64,000 bases of DNA from Paraburkholderia sp. CNPSo 3274 (GCF_024206475.1 NZ_JAMBPR010000040.1:1-64000), one strand, 5' to 3'; counted from the first letter of the stretch, positions 24,605 through 33,480 are shown. Notes: generated by a model from the sequence alone, not told the origin. Numbers and translations are program-made.

Positions 24605-26038
24605 ATGTCCGAGCTTTCCAGTTCGCCTACACCGTCTTCACCCAAACCGCGCAGCGCGGCGAGCCCCACACGGGTCGTCCTGCGCGCCGCCGCCACCGTG
24701 ATCGCGGTCGGCGCGCTGGGTTTTTGCGCCTACGCCGTGGCGTTTCCGGCCAACGTGCCCGATGCCGTGGGCGAGGTCGTCGAGAACCTGACTGGCGCGA
24801 ATCCTCACCCGGTGGTGCTGCAGCGCCCGCCAGTCGCACCGCTTTCGGCGATGGCGCAGCTCGGCAAGCAGCTTTTCTCCGATCCGGCGCTCTCGGGCTC
24901 CGGTCAGCAGTCCTGTGCGTCGTGCCATAGCCCCGACCGTTCCTACGGTCCTCCCAATGGGCACGACGTGCAGATGGGCGGCCTCGCGATGAACCAGCAG
25001 GGATATCGCCCGCCGCCTTCGCTCATGTATTTGTACCGTCAACCGAACTTCAGCATCGGTCCCGACCAGGGTGAAGCCGACGACGCGCCGACGGTCGCGC
25101 AGCAGGCCACGGCTGCAGCCGACATCGTGAAATCGCAGAAGGTGGCGGGCGGCGCATCGACCTCCGTGGAGATGGTGCCGCAGGGCGGCCTCTTCTGGGA
25201 CGGACGCGCTGATACGCTGCAGCAGCAAGCGTATGGCCCGCTGCTCAATCCGGTGGAAATGGCGAACACGAGCATCGAACAGGTGGCGACGAAGCTCGAA
25301 AAGGCGCCGTATGCGAAGCACTTCACGGAACTGTTCGGAGATCGAATCTTCAGCGACCCGAAGATGGCCGTGGCGGAGGCGATGTTCGCGATCTCGCGCT
25401 ACCAGGTGGAAGATCAATCGTTCCATCCGTATAACAGCAAGTACGATCGCTGGCTCGAAGGCCATGCGCGCCTCTCGCAAGCCGAACTGCGCGGCCTGCG
25501 CCTCTTCAACGACCCGAACAAGGCGAACTGCGCGGGCTGCCACCTCTCGAAGCCCGGCAAGGACGGCCTGCCACCCATGTTCACGGACTACCAGTACGAG
25601 GCGCTGGGCGTGCCGCGTAACAACAAGCTCGCACAGAACAAGGACCCGCACTTCTTCGATATGGGCGTATGCGGCCCGTTCCGCTCGGACTTCAAGGACC
25701 AGACGCAGTATTGCGGCATGTTCCTCACGCCCACGCTGCGCAATTCCGCCACGCGCACGGTGTTTTTCCACAACGGCGTGTATCACAACCTCGACGACGT
25801 GATGGCGTTCTACAACGATCGCAATACGGACCCGGGCAAGTTCTATCCGCACGGCCGCGATGGCAAGATCGACAAGTACGACGATATTCCGCCGCAGTTC
25901 CAGAAGAACGTAGACGTGACCGATGCGCCGTTCGACCGCAAGTTCGGCGACAAGCCCGCGATGACACAAAGCGACATTCAGGACATCATCGCGTTCCTCA
26001 AGACGCTCAACGACGACCCGGTGCCGTCGAAGCAGTGA
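24605..26038 (+). CDS. Periplasmic diheme cytochrome c peroxidase-like protein
   Basis: The 477-residue protein has an N-terminal membrane anchor at residues 28-50 and two c-type heme sites, CASCH near residue 105 and CAGCH near residue 308. These are the hallmark of the bacterial CcpA/MauG family. Typical members reduce H2O2 with electrons from cytochrome c. It is longer than classical CcpA (about 340 residues), mainly through the anchored N-terminus and the middle region. The ATG at MSELSSS has only a weak purine-rich site (AGAAAGA). It precedes a strong terminator. Whether it is a peroxidase or a MauG-like oxidase cannot be decided by eye. Confidence 0.85.
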   Translation: MSELSSSPTPSSPKPRSAASPTRVVLRAAATVIAVGALGFCAYAVAFPANVPDAVGEVVENLTGANPHPVVLQRPPVAPLSAMAQLGKQLFSDPALSGSGQQSCASCHSPDRSYGPPNGHDVQMGGLAMNQQGYRPPPSLMYLYRQPNFSIGPDQGEADDAPTVAQQATAAADIVKSQKVAGGASTSVEMVPQGGLFWDGRADTLQQQAYGPLLNPVEMANTSIEQVATKLEKAPYAKHFTELFGDRIFSDPKMAVAEAMFAISRYQVEDQSFHPYNSKYDRWLEGHARLSQAELRGLRLFNDPNKANCAGCHLSKPGKDGLPPMFTDYQYEALGVPRNNKLAQNKDPHFFDMGVCGPFRSDFKDQTQYCGMFLTPTLRNSATRTVFFHNGVYHNLDDVMAFYNDRNTDPGKFYPHGRDGKIDKYDDIPPQFQKNVDVTDAPFDRKFGDKPAMTQSDIQDIIAFLKTLNDDPVPSKQ

Positions 26039-26071
26039 GCGGGACGGGGCAACCCGTCTTCGAAAAGTCAA

Positions 26072-26114
26072 AGGGGCGTGTCCGGTATTCGCCAGGACAC
26101 GCCCCTCTCTTTTG
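26072..26114 (+). terminator. Rho-independent terminator of the diheme peroxidase gene
   Basis: A perfect 12-bp stem AGGGGCGTGTCC / GGACACGCCCCT with an 11-base loop is followed by CTCTTTTG. It lies between the convergent peroxidase and cupin genes and mainly serves the forward strand. Confidence 0.85.
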
Positions 26115-26135
26115 TTACGGATGCAGCACTAGCCT

Positions 26136-26474
26136 TCACTTGTCCCCATGGGCTAGATGAATCGTGACGATCACGGAGGCGTCGTCGAGCGCTTCCAGCG
26201 CGTGCGTTTCGCCGCCGCCGAGCAGCAGCATGTCGCCGGCGTGCATGGTGCGCGGGTCGCCGTTCACGAAGAAACGAATGACGCCTTCCACGCATTGCAC
26301 CGTGATCTCGCCGGGCACGCTGTGCTCGGGCAGGCGCTTGCCCGCAGGCAGCACGATCCGTATGACTTCGAGTTGCTGCGCGCGGATCAGGGTGGTCGAC
26401 TTCGCGCTCTTGAGCGCGCCGCCTAGCGGCCGTGCGTCGAAGATCTCACCCGGCGCGGCATGGGGGATGGCCAT
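26136..26474 (-). CDS. Small cupin-domain protein
   Basis: The 112-residue protein is a single cupin barrel. Motif 1 is recognisable at KRLPEHSVPGEITVQCVEG and motif 2 at HAGDMLLLGGGETHALEA. The first motif keeps one His and one Glu, and the second keeps its His, so a metal could bind. AGAGG precedes the ATG. It starts 10 bp after the OsmC gene, with which it probably forms a transcript downstream of the oxidase operon. Substrate and activity are unknown; small cupins next to redox genes may act as oxygenase-like or sensor proteins. Confidence 0.85.
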   Translation of the reverse strand: MAIPHAAPGEIFDARPLGGALKSAKSTTLIRAQQLEVIRIVLPAGKRLPEHSVPGEITVQCVEGVIRFFVNGDPRTMHAGDMLLLGGGETHALEALDDASVIVTIHLAHGDK

Positions 26475-26483
26475 GACAGCCTC

Positions 26484-26912
26484 TCAAACAAGCGTCGCGT
26501 TGAGCGTGATCTTCGCGTTGTTGGCGAAGAGCTTCGACACCGGGCAGTTCTCCTTCGCGCCCTTCGAAAGCTCGTCGAACTTCGCTTGATCGATGCCGGG
26601 AATCTTCGCGGTCATGTCGAGCTGGCAGCTCGTGATGGCGAAGCCTTCGCCCACCTTGTCGAGCGTGACGGTCGATTTCGTCTCGATGCTCTCGGCCGTG
26701 AAGCCCGCCTGGGTGAGAAAGAGCGAGAACGCCATCGTGAAGCAGCCTGCGTGCGCCGCGCCGATCAGCTCCTCGGGGTTGGTGCCGGGACCGCCTTCGA
26801 AGCGCGAGGCGAAGCCATAAGGCGCTTCGTTGAGCACGCCGGTTTGCGTCGAGATCGTGCCCTGTCCGTCCTTGATGCCGCCGTGCCATTTTGCCGATGC
26901 CGTCTTTTGCAT
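26484..26912 (-). CDS. OsmC-family peroxiredoxin
   Basis: The 142-residue cytoplasmic protein detoxifies organic hydroperoxides in well-studied relatives. The two redox cysteines are in GAAHAGCFTMAFS and KENCPVSKLF, and the catalytic Arg is in FASRFEGGPGTNPEEL. These motifs match the OsmC rather than the Ohr branch. GGAGCAACATC precedes MQKTASAKW. It lies 79 bp after the cytochrome c gene at the end of the oxidase operon, which suggests a link between respiration and peroxide defence. Confidence 0.92.
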   Translation of the reverse strand: MQKTASAKWHGGIKDGQGTISTQTGVLNEAPYGFASRFEGGPGTNPEELIGAAHAGCFTMAFSLFLTQAGFTAESIETKSTVTLDKVGEGFAITSCQLDMTAKIPGIDQAKFDELSKGAKENCPVSKLFANNAKITLNATLV

Positions 26913-26991
26913 GATGTTGCTCCGCGATGCTGGGTGAGGGATGTGCAGGGCGCGCAATTTGCGTACCGCCGCATGCCCCGCAGGGTTGAGT

Positions 26992-27789
26992 TCAGGGTTG
27001 CTTCGGCGGCGTTTCGCCCGCGTACCAGGCGGCGGCGGCGTCGATTTCCTCAGGCGTCATGTTGCGCGCGATGTTGCGCATCTGCTCGGAAATGTCGTTA
27101 TGGCGCGTGCCGTTCGCGAACGCGAGCAACTGCGCCTTGGTGTACGCGGCCGGCAGGCCGTCGAGCCACGGGCTGCCGATCTTGTTGTCCACACCGCCAT
27201 GGCAGGCCGCGCACGCGGGAATATTGCGCAGCGGCGCGCCGTGCGCCACGATGTCGGGCGCGCCGCCATGCAGGTGCGCGATCGGCTGCAGCGAGGCGTA
27301 GTAGGCCGCGAGGTCGCGCATGTCCTCGTCGGACAGATCGCGCGCCATGGGCGACATCACCGCGTTCTGGCGGGCGCCCGTCTGGAAGTCGTGCAGTTCC
27401 TTGAAGACCACGATGGCGAACTGGCCCGCCAGATTCGGCGAATTGGCCATGCTGATGCCGCGCGGGCCATGGCACATCGTGCAGCGCAAGGCGAGCGTCG
27501 CGCCGCGGCCGACCGAGAGCGTCGTCGCACCGTCGAGCATGTGCGGCGTGAGTTCGACCTGGCTCAACTGGTAGCCCGGCGGCACCGCCGACTCGACCGG
27601 GTGCCACTGGCGCGGCACGCCGGCCGCGCTGCAGATCGCCGTCCAGATGCCCTGAAAATACGGGTCGCTCTTGGCGGAAGGCAGCCAGATGAAGCCGATC
27701 AGTACGGAGACGACGAACACGACGATCGCCGTGCCCACGCCCGCGCGAAACCACACATTGCGAAACGAGAACAGGCGTTCGTCGCTCAT
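26992..27789 (-). CDS. Membrane-anchored diheme cytochrome c
   Basis: The 265-residue protein has one N-terminal membrane helix (residues 17-35) and two heme c sites, CTMCH and CAACH, in two c4-like domains facing the periplasm. It probably carries electrons to the adjacent terminal oxidase. Its ATG overlaps the stop of the oxidase subunit I gene by four bases (ATGA), which implies translational coupling. GGAG lies eight bases upstream. The C-terminal EQMRNIARNMTPEEIDAAAA is the usual cytochrome c4 closing helix. Confidence 0.88.
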   Translation of the reverse strand: MSDERLFSFRNVWFRAGVGTAIVVFVVSVLIGFIWLPSAKSDPYFQGIWTAICSAAGVPRQWHPVESAVPPGYQLSQVELTPHMLDGATTLSVGRGATLALRCTMCHGPRGISMANSPNLAGQFAIVVFKELHDFQTGARQNAVMSPMARDLSDEDMRDLAAYYASLQPIAHLHGGAPDIVAHGAPLRNIPACAACHGGVDNKIGSPWLDGLPAAYTKAQLLAFANGTRHNDISEQMRNIARNMTPEEIDAAAAWYAGETPPKQP

Positions 27790-29411
27790 CGCTGCGCTCC
27801 AATCGGGATCGCGGGGACGGCTGTTTCGGGCGTCGCCAGCAGTTGCGCGATCGGGTAGCCGTAGTTGGTGATCGTGAGGGCGATCATCAGCACGACCCAC
27901 AGCCCGAAGCTATTGAGCGCCACCGGCAGCGTGGCCGACTCGTGCACGGGCTTGCTGAAGCGATATTCCTCGGGCGCGGCCGCCTCGCTGCGATGCCCCT
28001 GGAGCAGCACGATGAAGAACAGCACTGCCGAAATCACGAGGATCAGCCCGCCAAGGACCGAGAGCGCCACGAGCGCGCCCTGGCCCGCGAGCGCCGGGTC
28101 GCTGTAGTCGTAATAGGCCATGCGCCGCGGCATGCCCATGAGGCCGACCAGGTGCCACGGAAAGGTCGTCACGATCATGCCGATGAACCACAGCCACAAC
28201 TGCCAGCGCATGAGGCGCCAGTTGTTGAGCGCGCGGCCCGTGATCTGCGGCCACAGGTCGTAGGCGATGGCGAAATACATGATGACGATCGCGCCGCCAT
28301 AGATCAGGTGAAAGTGGCCCGTGATCCACTGCGTGTTATGGATGGTCTGGTCGAGCTGGTAGCTCATGTTGATGAGGCCGCCCGCGCCGCCAAAGCCGAG
28401 CATGACGAACGAGAACGTCACGGCCAGCATTTGCGGGTTCTGCCACGGCAGCTTCGCGAGCCAGCCGAACGCTCCCTTGCCGCCGCGCAGCCGCCCGGCG
28501 ATTTCGACCGACGCGCAGATCGTGAACACGGTGAGAAGCGTGGGCACCGAGACGAGCGCCGTGAACACCGACTGCACGAACTTGAAGCCCGAGCCCACCT
28601 GCGGATCGGTGAACAGGTGGTGAATCCCGATCGGCATGGCCACCACGAGGAACAGGATGAACGAGATGCGCGCCATCACGTCGCTGTAGAGCCGGCCGCC
28701 AATCGCGCGCGGGACGATCGTGTAGTAGGCGATATAGGCGGGCACGAGCCAGAAGTAGACGATGGCGTGCAGGGTCCAGGAGAAGAACACGCGCGCGAGA
28801 CCCGCGTCGATCGTATTGCGCCAGCCGAAGGCCACGGGCAGGATCTGGAACAGCACTTCGATGGCGGCGCCCACGGCGGTCCAGCCCCAGAGATACGCGC
28901 CCGCCGTGGTTGCGAACATGGCGAGCGGCAGCGGTTTGCCGCGATTCTCGCGCTTCCACTTCGCGGTGTTCACGCCCATCAGCGCGACCCAGACCCACGA
29001 GCCCACCACGACGAGCACGACGCCCAGGTAATAGAACACGTTGCCGATCATCGGCGGGTAGAAGGTGTAGAGCACGGAGGCGAGGCCGAGCGCCACGGGC
29101 ACCGAGGCCGTGACGGCGCCGAGCGCGAGCAGGATGAAGCCGAGCCAGGCCCAGCGCACGCCCACGAGCGGACGCTTGAGCGCCAGTTCGCTGACCGCGT
29201 AGCCGAAGCCCATGGCGATGAGCGTGGGAAATACGTAGCCCATCACGGTGCCATGCTCGGTGACCGAACGGTAGTAAAGCTCGGGGTCATCGAGCCACGG
29301 ATGCAGCGGGCTGCGCACGAACATCTGCCACGCGCCGAGCAGCAGCGCCACGCCGAAGACGATGAACGCGAGCCAGAAGTGGGCGAGTACGAGTCGCTTG
29401 TTATTTAACAC
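27786..29411 (-). CDS. cbaA: ba3-type (B-family) cytochrome c oxidase subunit I
   Basis: This 541-residue catalytic subunit reduces O2 to water in the inner membrane. Heme and copper ligands are recognisable: low-spin heme His in VTEHGTVMGY, the CuB His and likely linked Tyr in TLHAIVYFWLVP, the His pair in GIHHLFTDP, and two His in TGHFHLIYGG. The short loops and HAIVY spacing fit the ba3 (B) family rather than aa3 oxidases. I chose a GTG start (VLNNKRLVL), preceded by GGAG. It overlaps the 3' end of the subunit II gene by 11 bases. An upstream in-frame start would add 18 residues that only read through subunit II. Confidence 0.92.
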   Translation of the reverse strand: MLNNKRLVLAHFWLAFIVFGVALLLGAWQMFVRSPLHPWLDDPELYYRSVTEHGTVMGYVFPTLIAMGFGYAVSELALKRPLVGVRWAWLGFILLALGAVTASVPVALGLASVLYTFYPPMIGNVFYYLGVVLVVVGSWVWVALMGVNTAKWKRENRGKPLPLAMFATTAGAYLWGWTAVGAAIEVLFQILPVAFGWRNTIDAGLARVFFSWTLHAIVYFWLVPAYIAYYTIVPRAIGGRLYSDVMARISFILFLVVAMPIGIHHLFTDPQVGSGFKFVQSVFTALVSVPTLLTVFTICASVEIAGRLRGGKGAFGWLAKLPWQNPQMLAVTFSFVMLGFGGAGGLINMSYQLDQTIHNTQWITGHFHLIYGGAIVIMYFAIAYDLWPQITGRALNNWRLMRWQLWLWFIGMIVTTFPWHLVGLMGMPRRMAYYDYSDPALAGQGALVALSVLGGLILVISAVLFFIVLLQGHRSEAAAPEEYRFSKPVHESATLPVALNSFGLWVVLMIALTITNYGYPIAQLLATPETAVPAIPIGAQR

Positions 29412-29976
29412 AGCTGAGTCTCCGCGCGGAATTGCCTGCCTGGTTCGCCATCTGCATGAAGGCATCCTTGTCGATGACTTTCACGTGGGCCCACATGCCC
29501 TGGTGGCCCGTGCCGCAGTATTCGTGGCACGGCATGAGGTGGTCGGCGGGTTTGTCGAAGGTCGTGCGGAACGTCGAGATGTAGCCCGGCTCGACCATCG
29601 AGTTCAGGTTGGTGTCCGTGACGAGAAGACCGTGCACGACATCGGCGCTCGTCGCGCGGAACGTAATGGGCGTGTTCGCCGGGACGAGGATGCATTGCGG
29701 CGTGAACGAGTATTGCTGCGCGAGAATGCGCACCGTCACGGAGCCGTCGGTCTCCACGGCGCTGCCGAGGTTCGACTCAACGAATTCGCCGGACACGTGC
29801 AGCGTTTCCGGATTGACGAGTTCCACGCGCGAGGGCGGCATCATAGCCCAGTGCAGGCCCGTGAATACCACCACGGCCACGAGCAGGGAGACGAACGCCA
29901 CCATGAGCGTCGCCCAGCGGCGCTCGACGCGTGCGGCGACTTCGGCACTGGCATGGTTATCGAGCGGATTCGACAT
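29401..29976 (-). CDS. cbaB: ba3-type cytochrome c oxidase subunit II (CuA)
   Basis: The 191-residue protein has a single N-terminal membrane helix (residues 22-45) and a periplasmic cupredoxin domain with the CuA centre. Ligands are visible as His in DVVHGLLV and the block CHEYCGTGHQGMW with two Cys, Glu, His and Met. It takes electrons from cytochrome c and passes them to subunit I. One short helix, rather than two, is typical of the ba3 branch. It lies 28 bp after the small membrane-subunit gene. Confidence 0.93.
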   Translation of the reverse strand: MSNPLDNHASAEVAARVERRWATLMVAFVSLLVAVVVFTGLHWAMMPPSRVELVNPETLHVSGEFVESNLGSAVETDGSVTVRILAQQYSFTPQCILVPANTPITFRATSADVVHGLLVTDTNLNSMVEPGYISTFRTTFDKPADHLMPCHEYCGTGHQGMWAHVKVIDKDAFMQMANQAGNSARRLSCVK

Positions 29977-30004
29977 GAGGCCGGCCTTTCCTTGTCTGTC
30001 TGAT

Positions 30005-30187
30005 CTATTGGATGACGCCGCGCGGCAGGAACACGACGAAGTAGAAGATGAACCAGAGCGCGGCCACGATCGCCGTGGCGATGCCCGCTACCGCGAGCGC
30101 GCCGCCCGGGCCGCTGGCCACGATCTCGTCGACCTGTTCGTGTTGCGGGCGCTCGCCCGGTTGTTCGGGTACGGGAGTTTCGATCAT
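30005..30187 (-). CDS. Small single-helix membrane protein of the ba3 oxidase
   Basis: The 60-residue protein has a polar N-terminus and one hydrophobic helix (about residues 30-54). Its position directly before the CuA subunit matches the small accessory subunit (subunit IIa/CbaD type) of ba3 oxidases. GAGGCTGCG precedes the ATG. The assignment rests on size, topology and position, as the sequence itself carries no family motif. Confidence 0.75.
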   Translation of the reverse strand: MIETPVPEQPGERPQHEQVDEIVASGPGGALAVAGIATAIVAALWFIFYFVVFLPRGVIQ

Positions 30188-30194
30188 CGCAGCC

Positions 30195-31559
30195 TCAGAA
30201 AAGCGGCGCGGAACGCAGCGCGTTCACTTCGTGTTCGGAAACCGGCGTGCCGTGATTGCCCCACGCCGTGCGGATATACGTGACCACGGCCGCCACCTCT
30301 TCATCGGAGAGCGACTGCGCGAAGGGCGGCATGCCATAGGGCATCGGGTTCTTCCTCGTGCCCGGCGCATAGCCGCCGTTGAGCACCATGCGGATAGGAT
30401 TCACGGCCGAGTTCATCTGGATCGACTGGTTGTCGGCGAGCGGCGGGAAATGCGGCGGCTTGCCCTGGCCTTCGGTCGCGTGGCACACCGCGCACTGCGA
30501 CTCGTAGATCTTCTTGCCGAGCGGCACGAGGCGCGCGGCTTCTTCCGTCACGAAGGTGCTCTTGGGCGACTTGTCGACTTCGGTGTTGTGGCCCGGCAGC
30601 GACTTCAGATACACGGCCACGGCGCGCACGTCGTCTTCGGTGAGGTACTGGAAGCTGTCGTAGACCACTTCGGCCATCGGCCCGTACACGGCGCCGCGTT
30701 TCGACACGCCCGCGTGCAGCAGATCGACGATGTCCTCGATGCTCCAGTCGCCGAGGCCCGCTTCGCGGTTCGACGTCAGCGAGGGCGCGTACCAGTTCTG
30801 CACGGGAATCAGGCCGCCCTGGAACTCCTTCGAAGCCGAGTTGCCGCCGAGCGCGTTGATGGCCGTGTGGCACATCGTGCAGTGGCCGAGGCCTTCCACG
30901 AGATAGGCGCCGCGATTCCATTCGGCGGACTGCTTCGGGTCGGGCTTGAACTCGCCCTGGCGGAAGAACAGCGTGCGCCAGCCGAGCAGCAGCGCGCGCT
31001 TGTTATACGGGAAGCGCAGGTCGTGCGCGCGATTCTCCTTGCGCACGGGCTGGGTGGAGAGCAGGTACGCGAAGATGGCGTCCGAGTCCGCGCGCGTGAC
31101 CTTGGTGTATGACGCGAACGGCATGGCCGGATAGAGCAGCGTGCCGTCGCGCGACTTGCCCTCGTGCAGCATGCGGTAGAACTCGTCGGCGGTCCACGAG
31201 CCGATGCCGAAGGTCTTGTCCGACGAGATGTTCGGCGTGTAGAGCGTGCCGAACGGCGTTTCCATCGGACGCCCGCCGCCGAACATCTGCTCGGAAGGCA
31301 CCGTGTGGCACGCGATGCAGTCGCCGGCGCGCGCGAGATATTCGCCGCGCGCGATCAGTTCGGCGTTGCTCGCGATCGGCTTCGCGTTGGCCGTGGCTGC
31401 CGCCGCGGCGGCGCTCGCCGCGTCTGCTGCGTTCGCGCTGGGCGCGGCCGTTTGCGCGAGCGCGACTGCGGCGCCCATGCAGAGCGTGGCGGCCGCGAGC
31501 GAGAGGCGAGCCGCGAGCGGCCTGGACGATGACGGGAGAAGGGATCGAAGTCTGCGCAC
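30195..31559 (-). CDS. Triheme cytochrome c (alcohol dehydrogenase cytochrome-subunit type)
   Basis: The 454-residue precursor has a signal peptide ending near VALAQ and three heme c sites, CIACH, CTMCH and CAVCH, in three cytochrome domains. This is the plan of the cytochrome subunit of membrane alcohol, gluconate or sorbitol dehydrogenases. No dehydrogenase subunit is adjacent, so here it probably funnels electrons into the oxidase. The start is GTG; no better ATG keeps the signal peptide. The stop of the preceding cytochrome c4 gene is 13 bp upstream and the next gene begins seven bp after this one, so all are in one operon. Confidence 0.9.
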   Translation of the reverse strand: MRRLRSLLPSSSRPLAARLSLAAATLCMGAAVALAQTAAPSANAADAASAAAAAATANAKPIASNAELIARGEYLARAGDCIACHTVPSEQMFGGGRPMETPFGTLYTPNISSDKTFGIGSWTADEFYRMLHEGKSRDGTLLYPAMPFASYTKVTRADSDAIFAYLLSTQPVRKENRAHDLRFPYNKRALLLGWRTLFFRQGEFKPDPKQSAEWNRGAYLVEGLGHCTMCHTAINALGGNSASKEFQGGLIPVQNWYAPSLTSNREAGLGDWSIEDIVDLLHAGVSKRGAVYGPMAEVVYDSFQYLTEDDVRAVAVYLKSLPGHNTEVDKSPKSTFVTEEAARLVPLGKKIYESQCAVCHATEGQGKPPHFPPLADNQSIQMNSAVNPIRMVLNGGYAPGTRKNPMPYGMPPFAQSLSDEEVAAVVTYIRTAWGNHGTPVSEHEVNALRSAPLF

Positions 31560-31572
31560 GTCGAGGCCCCGG

Positions 31573-32271
31573 CTAGTTATGGACGCTGCCGCACGCGAGC
31601 GGCAGCGGCGAGGCCGCCGCTGGCGTCGTATCGGCGGGCGCGGGTTGCGACGAGAGCCAGGCCGCGATCGCGGTGATGTCGCGGTCGGCGAGACGGGTGG
31701 CGATGTCGTGCATGCAGTCCGGCGCGGCGGCGCGGCGTGTGCCGTAGCGGAACGCGCCGAGCTGCGCGCTGATGTAGTTCGGATGCAGGCCCACGAGGCC
31801 CGGAATGGCGGGCTGCATGCCCGTGAGCGAGGCGCCGTGGCAGCCTGCGCAGGCGGGCACGTTACGCTTGCTGTCGCCGTTCATGACGAGCGATTTGCCG
31901 AGCGCGAGCGTGGCCGCGTCGACCGTGGGCCTGGCGGGCGCAGGATAGGGCGGGTGCTGCTGCGAGAAGAATTCCGCGATCTGCTTGAGGTAGGCGTCGG
32001 GTAGATACGCCAGCAGATAGTTCATGGGCGGATAGCTGCGGCCGCCGTCGCGGAAGGCGACGAGCTGGTTGAACAGATAGCCCGCCGGCTTGCCCGCGAG
32101 ACGCGGGAAGTAGTCGTTGTCGGTGCCTTCGCCGTGCGCGCCGTGGCAGGCCGCGCAACCCATCACGCGGGCCTGCATCGTGTCAGGCGCGGGCTCGGCG
32201 GGCGGCGCCGCGAGGAGCGGCGCCCATGGCAGCGCGAGCGCAAGGATGAGTAGGACGATGCGGGTTCTCAA
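31573..32271 (-). CDS. Diheme cytochrome c4-like protein
   Basis: The 232-residue precursor has a Sec signal (LLILALALPWAPLLAA) and two heme c sites, CAACH and CAGCH, in the two-domain c4 arrangement. Axial methionines are plausible in YPPMNYLL and in the C-terminal half. It is the first gene of the oxidase operon and probably brings electrons from the bc1 complex. The most upstream credible start is TTG, preceded by GAGGGAATCA; no ATG lies before the signal core. The mature C-terminus is Ala/Pro rich. Confidence 0.87.
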   Translation of the reverse strand: MRTRIVLLILALALPWAPLLAAPPAEPAPDTMQARVMGCAACHGAHGEGTDNDYFPRLAGKPAGYLFNQLVAFRDGGRSYPPMNYLLAYLPDAYLKQIAEFFSQQHPPYPAPARPTVDAATLALGKSLVMNGDSKRNVPACAGCHGASLTGMQPAIPGLVGLHPNYISAQLGAFRYGTRRAAAPDCMHDIATRLADRDITAIAAWLSSQPAPADTTPAAASPLPLACGSVHN

Positions 32272-32710
32272 TGATTCCCTCGTTGCGGATGGTGACTACA
32301 CAAACGCGTTGCGATTCGATATCAGTTGAGGCGTCGTCCGTGGGGGATTCTCATTGTCCAAAACGGCCGGGCGCGCACCTTTTCGAGGAGATTATCGGAG
32401 AACGCCGACTTGTGCAGCCAGGATGTGCAAATAAATTCGCCGGATTATTGCAGCGCGATATGTTTGCTAACACAACGATGCGCGCTTCTCCCTGCGGGTC
32501 GGCGCGGCGCGAATTGCATCGGAATGCGAAATAAAATGAGGATCGTTCACGGAGCGATTTCGTGTGGTGTCCGGGCCTGCACGGGTGGCGTCCATCATGC
32601 GGTCGTAGGATGTCCTCAGTCGCATGCGCGCGCGCTTTTCCAGCGGTTGTCCGACAACGTATAATGGAATGACATGACTTACGCACGCATATCGAGCCAA
32701 GGAGATCCAC
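32272..32710. other. Divergent region between the oxidase operon and the FadR-type regulator
   Basis: This 439-bp stretch must carry promoters in both directions. On the right side a promoter-operator for the regulator gene is recognisable and annotated separately. On the oxidase side no FNR/ANR box or other known site could be recognised, and I see no gene. Confidence 0.5.
32646..32665 (+). promoter_or_regulatory. Promoter and FadR-type operator of the glucarate regulator gene
   Basis: GTTGTC and GACAAC form a perfect inverted repeat around one C, matching the TTGT-NNN-ACAA pattern of FadR-type GntR regulators. It is followed one base later by TATAAT, a consensus -10 box, with a weak TTTCCA -35 element 17 bp upstream of that box. 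The operator thus sits between -35 and -10, fitting autorepression of the gene that starts 45 bp later. Confidence 0.7.
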
Positions 32711-33451
32711 ATGGCGGAGTCGCTTGCCACGCCCATCGCCGCGCGTAGCCGCAATCTCGCCGAGCAGGTCGTCAACTTCATCAGCGAGCAGATCGCCGCG
32801 CGCGCGCTCAAGCCCGGCGACAAGCTGCCCACCGAAAGCAACCTCATGACGCAACTGGGCGTGAGCCGCACGGTGGTGCGCGAGGCCATCTCGCGTCTGC
32901 AGGCCATGTCGGTGATCGAAACGCGTCACGGCATTGGCAGCTTCGTGCTGGAGCCGCGCCGCGAGCCGCTCGATCTCGACGTCGTCCCGGCCAGCACGCT
33001 GGACGATGTGCTTTCCGTGCTGGAGCTGCGCATCAGTCTCGAAACGGAGGCCGCGGGCCTTGCCGCCCAGCGTGCAAGCGAGCGCGACCTGGCCGGTATG
33101 CGCGCCGCGCTCGACACACTCGACGTCGTCATCCGCACGGGCGGCGACAGTTCGGGCGCCGACCTCGAATTCCACATCTCGGTGGCGCGCGCCACGGGCA
33201 ACCGCTATTTCGTCGACATCCTCACGCAGATGGGCGCGGCGTTGATCCCGCGCCGTCGCGTCGATTCGGCTGGCATCGCGCATCGCGATCCGCAGGCTTA
33301 CGCCGAGCTGGTGAACCGCGAGCACGAGAGCATTTTCGACGCCATTGCCCGTCACGATCCCGAGGGCGCACGCGCGGCCATGCGCATGCATCTGTCGAGC
33401 AGCCGCGAGCGGCTGCGCCGCGCGGCGGCGGAGTCGGGCGAAAAGGCATAG
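32711..33451 (+). CDS. FadR-type GntR regulator of the glucarate cluster
   Basis: The 246-residue protein has an N-terminal GntR winged helix (PTESNLMTQLGVSRTVVREA) and a C-terminal all-helical FCD effector domain. Metal-binding His/Asp positions are likely in DLEFHISVARATGN and NREHESIFDAIARHD. Such proteins sense sugar acids or other carboxylates. AAGGAGATCCAC precedes the ATG. It lies beside the complete glucarate pathway, and related operators precede its own gene and the two divergent transcripts. Glucarate or a pathway intermediate is the probable inducer. Confidence 0.88.
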   Translation: MAESLATPIAARSRNLAEQVVNFISEQIAARALKPGDKLPTESNLMTQLGVSRTVVREAISRLQAMSVIETRHGIGSFVLEPRREPLDLDVVPASTLDDVLSVLELRISLETEAAGLAAQRASERDLAGMRAALDTLDVVIRTGGDSSGADLEFHISVARATGNRYFVDILTQMGAALIPRRRVDSAGIAHRDPQAYAELVNREHESIFDAIARHDPEGARAAMRMHLSSSRERLRRAAAESGEKA

Positions 33452-33480
33452 CGCGTTCCGGCACGTAGTGTGCACAGAAA

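Noticed and set aside
27843..29408. Long open frame of about 520 codons antisense to oxidase subunit I
   Set aside because: It is His/Arg/Asp-rich, has no recognisable domain, and is the usual mirror frame of a GC-rich membrane-protein gene.
32272..32645. FNR/ANR box before the ba3 oxidase operon
   Set aside because: GATTCGATATCAG is the nearest resemblance and does not fit TTGAT-N4-ATCAA.
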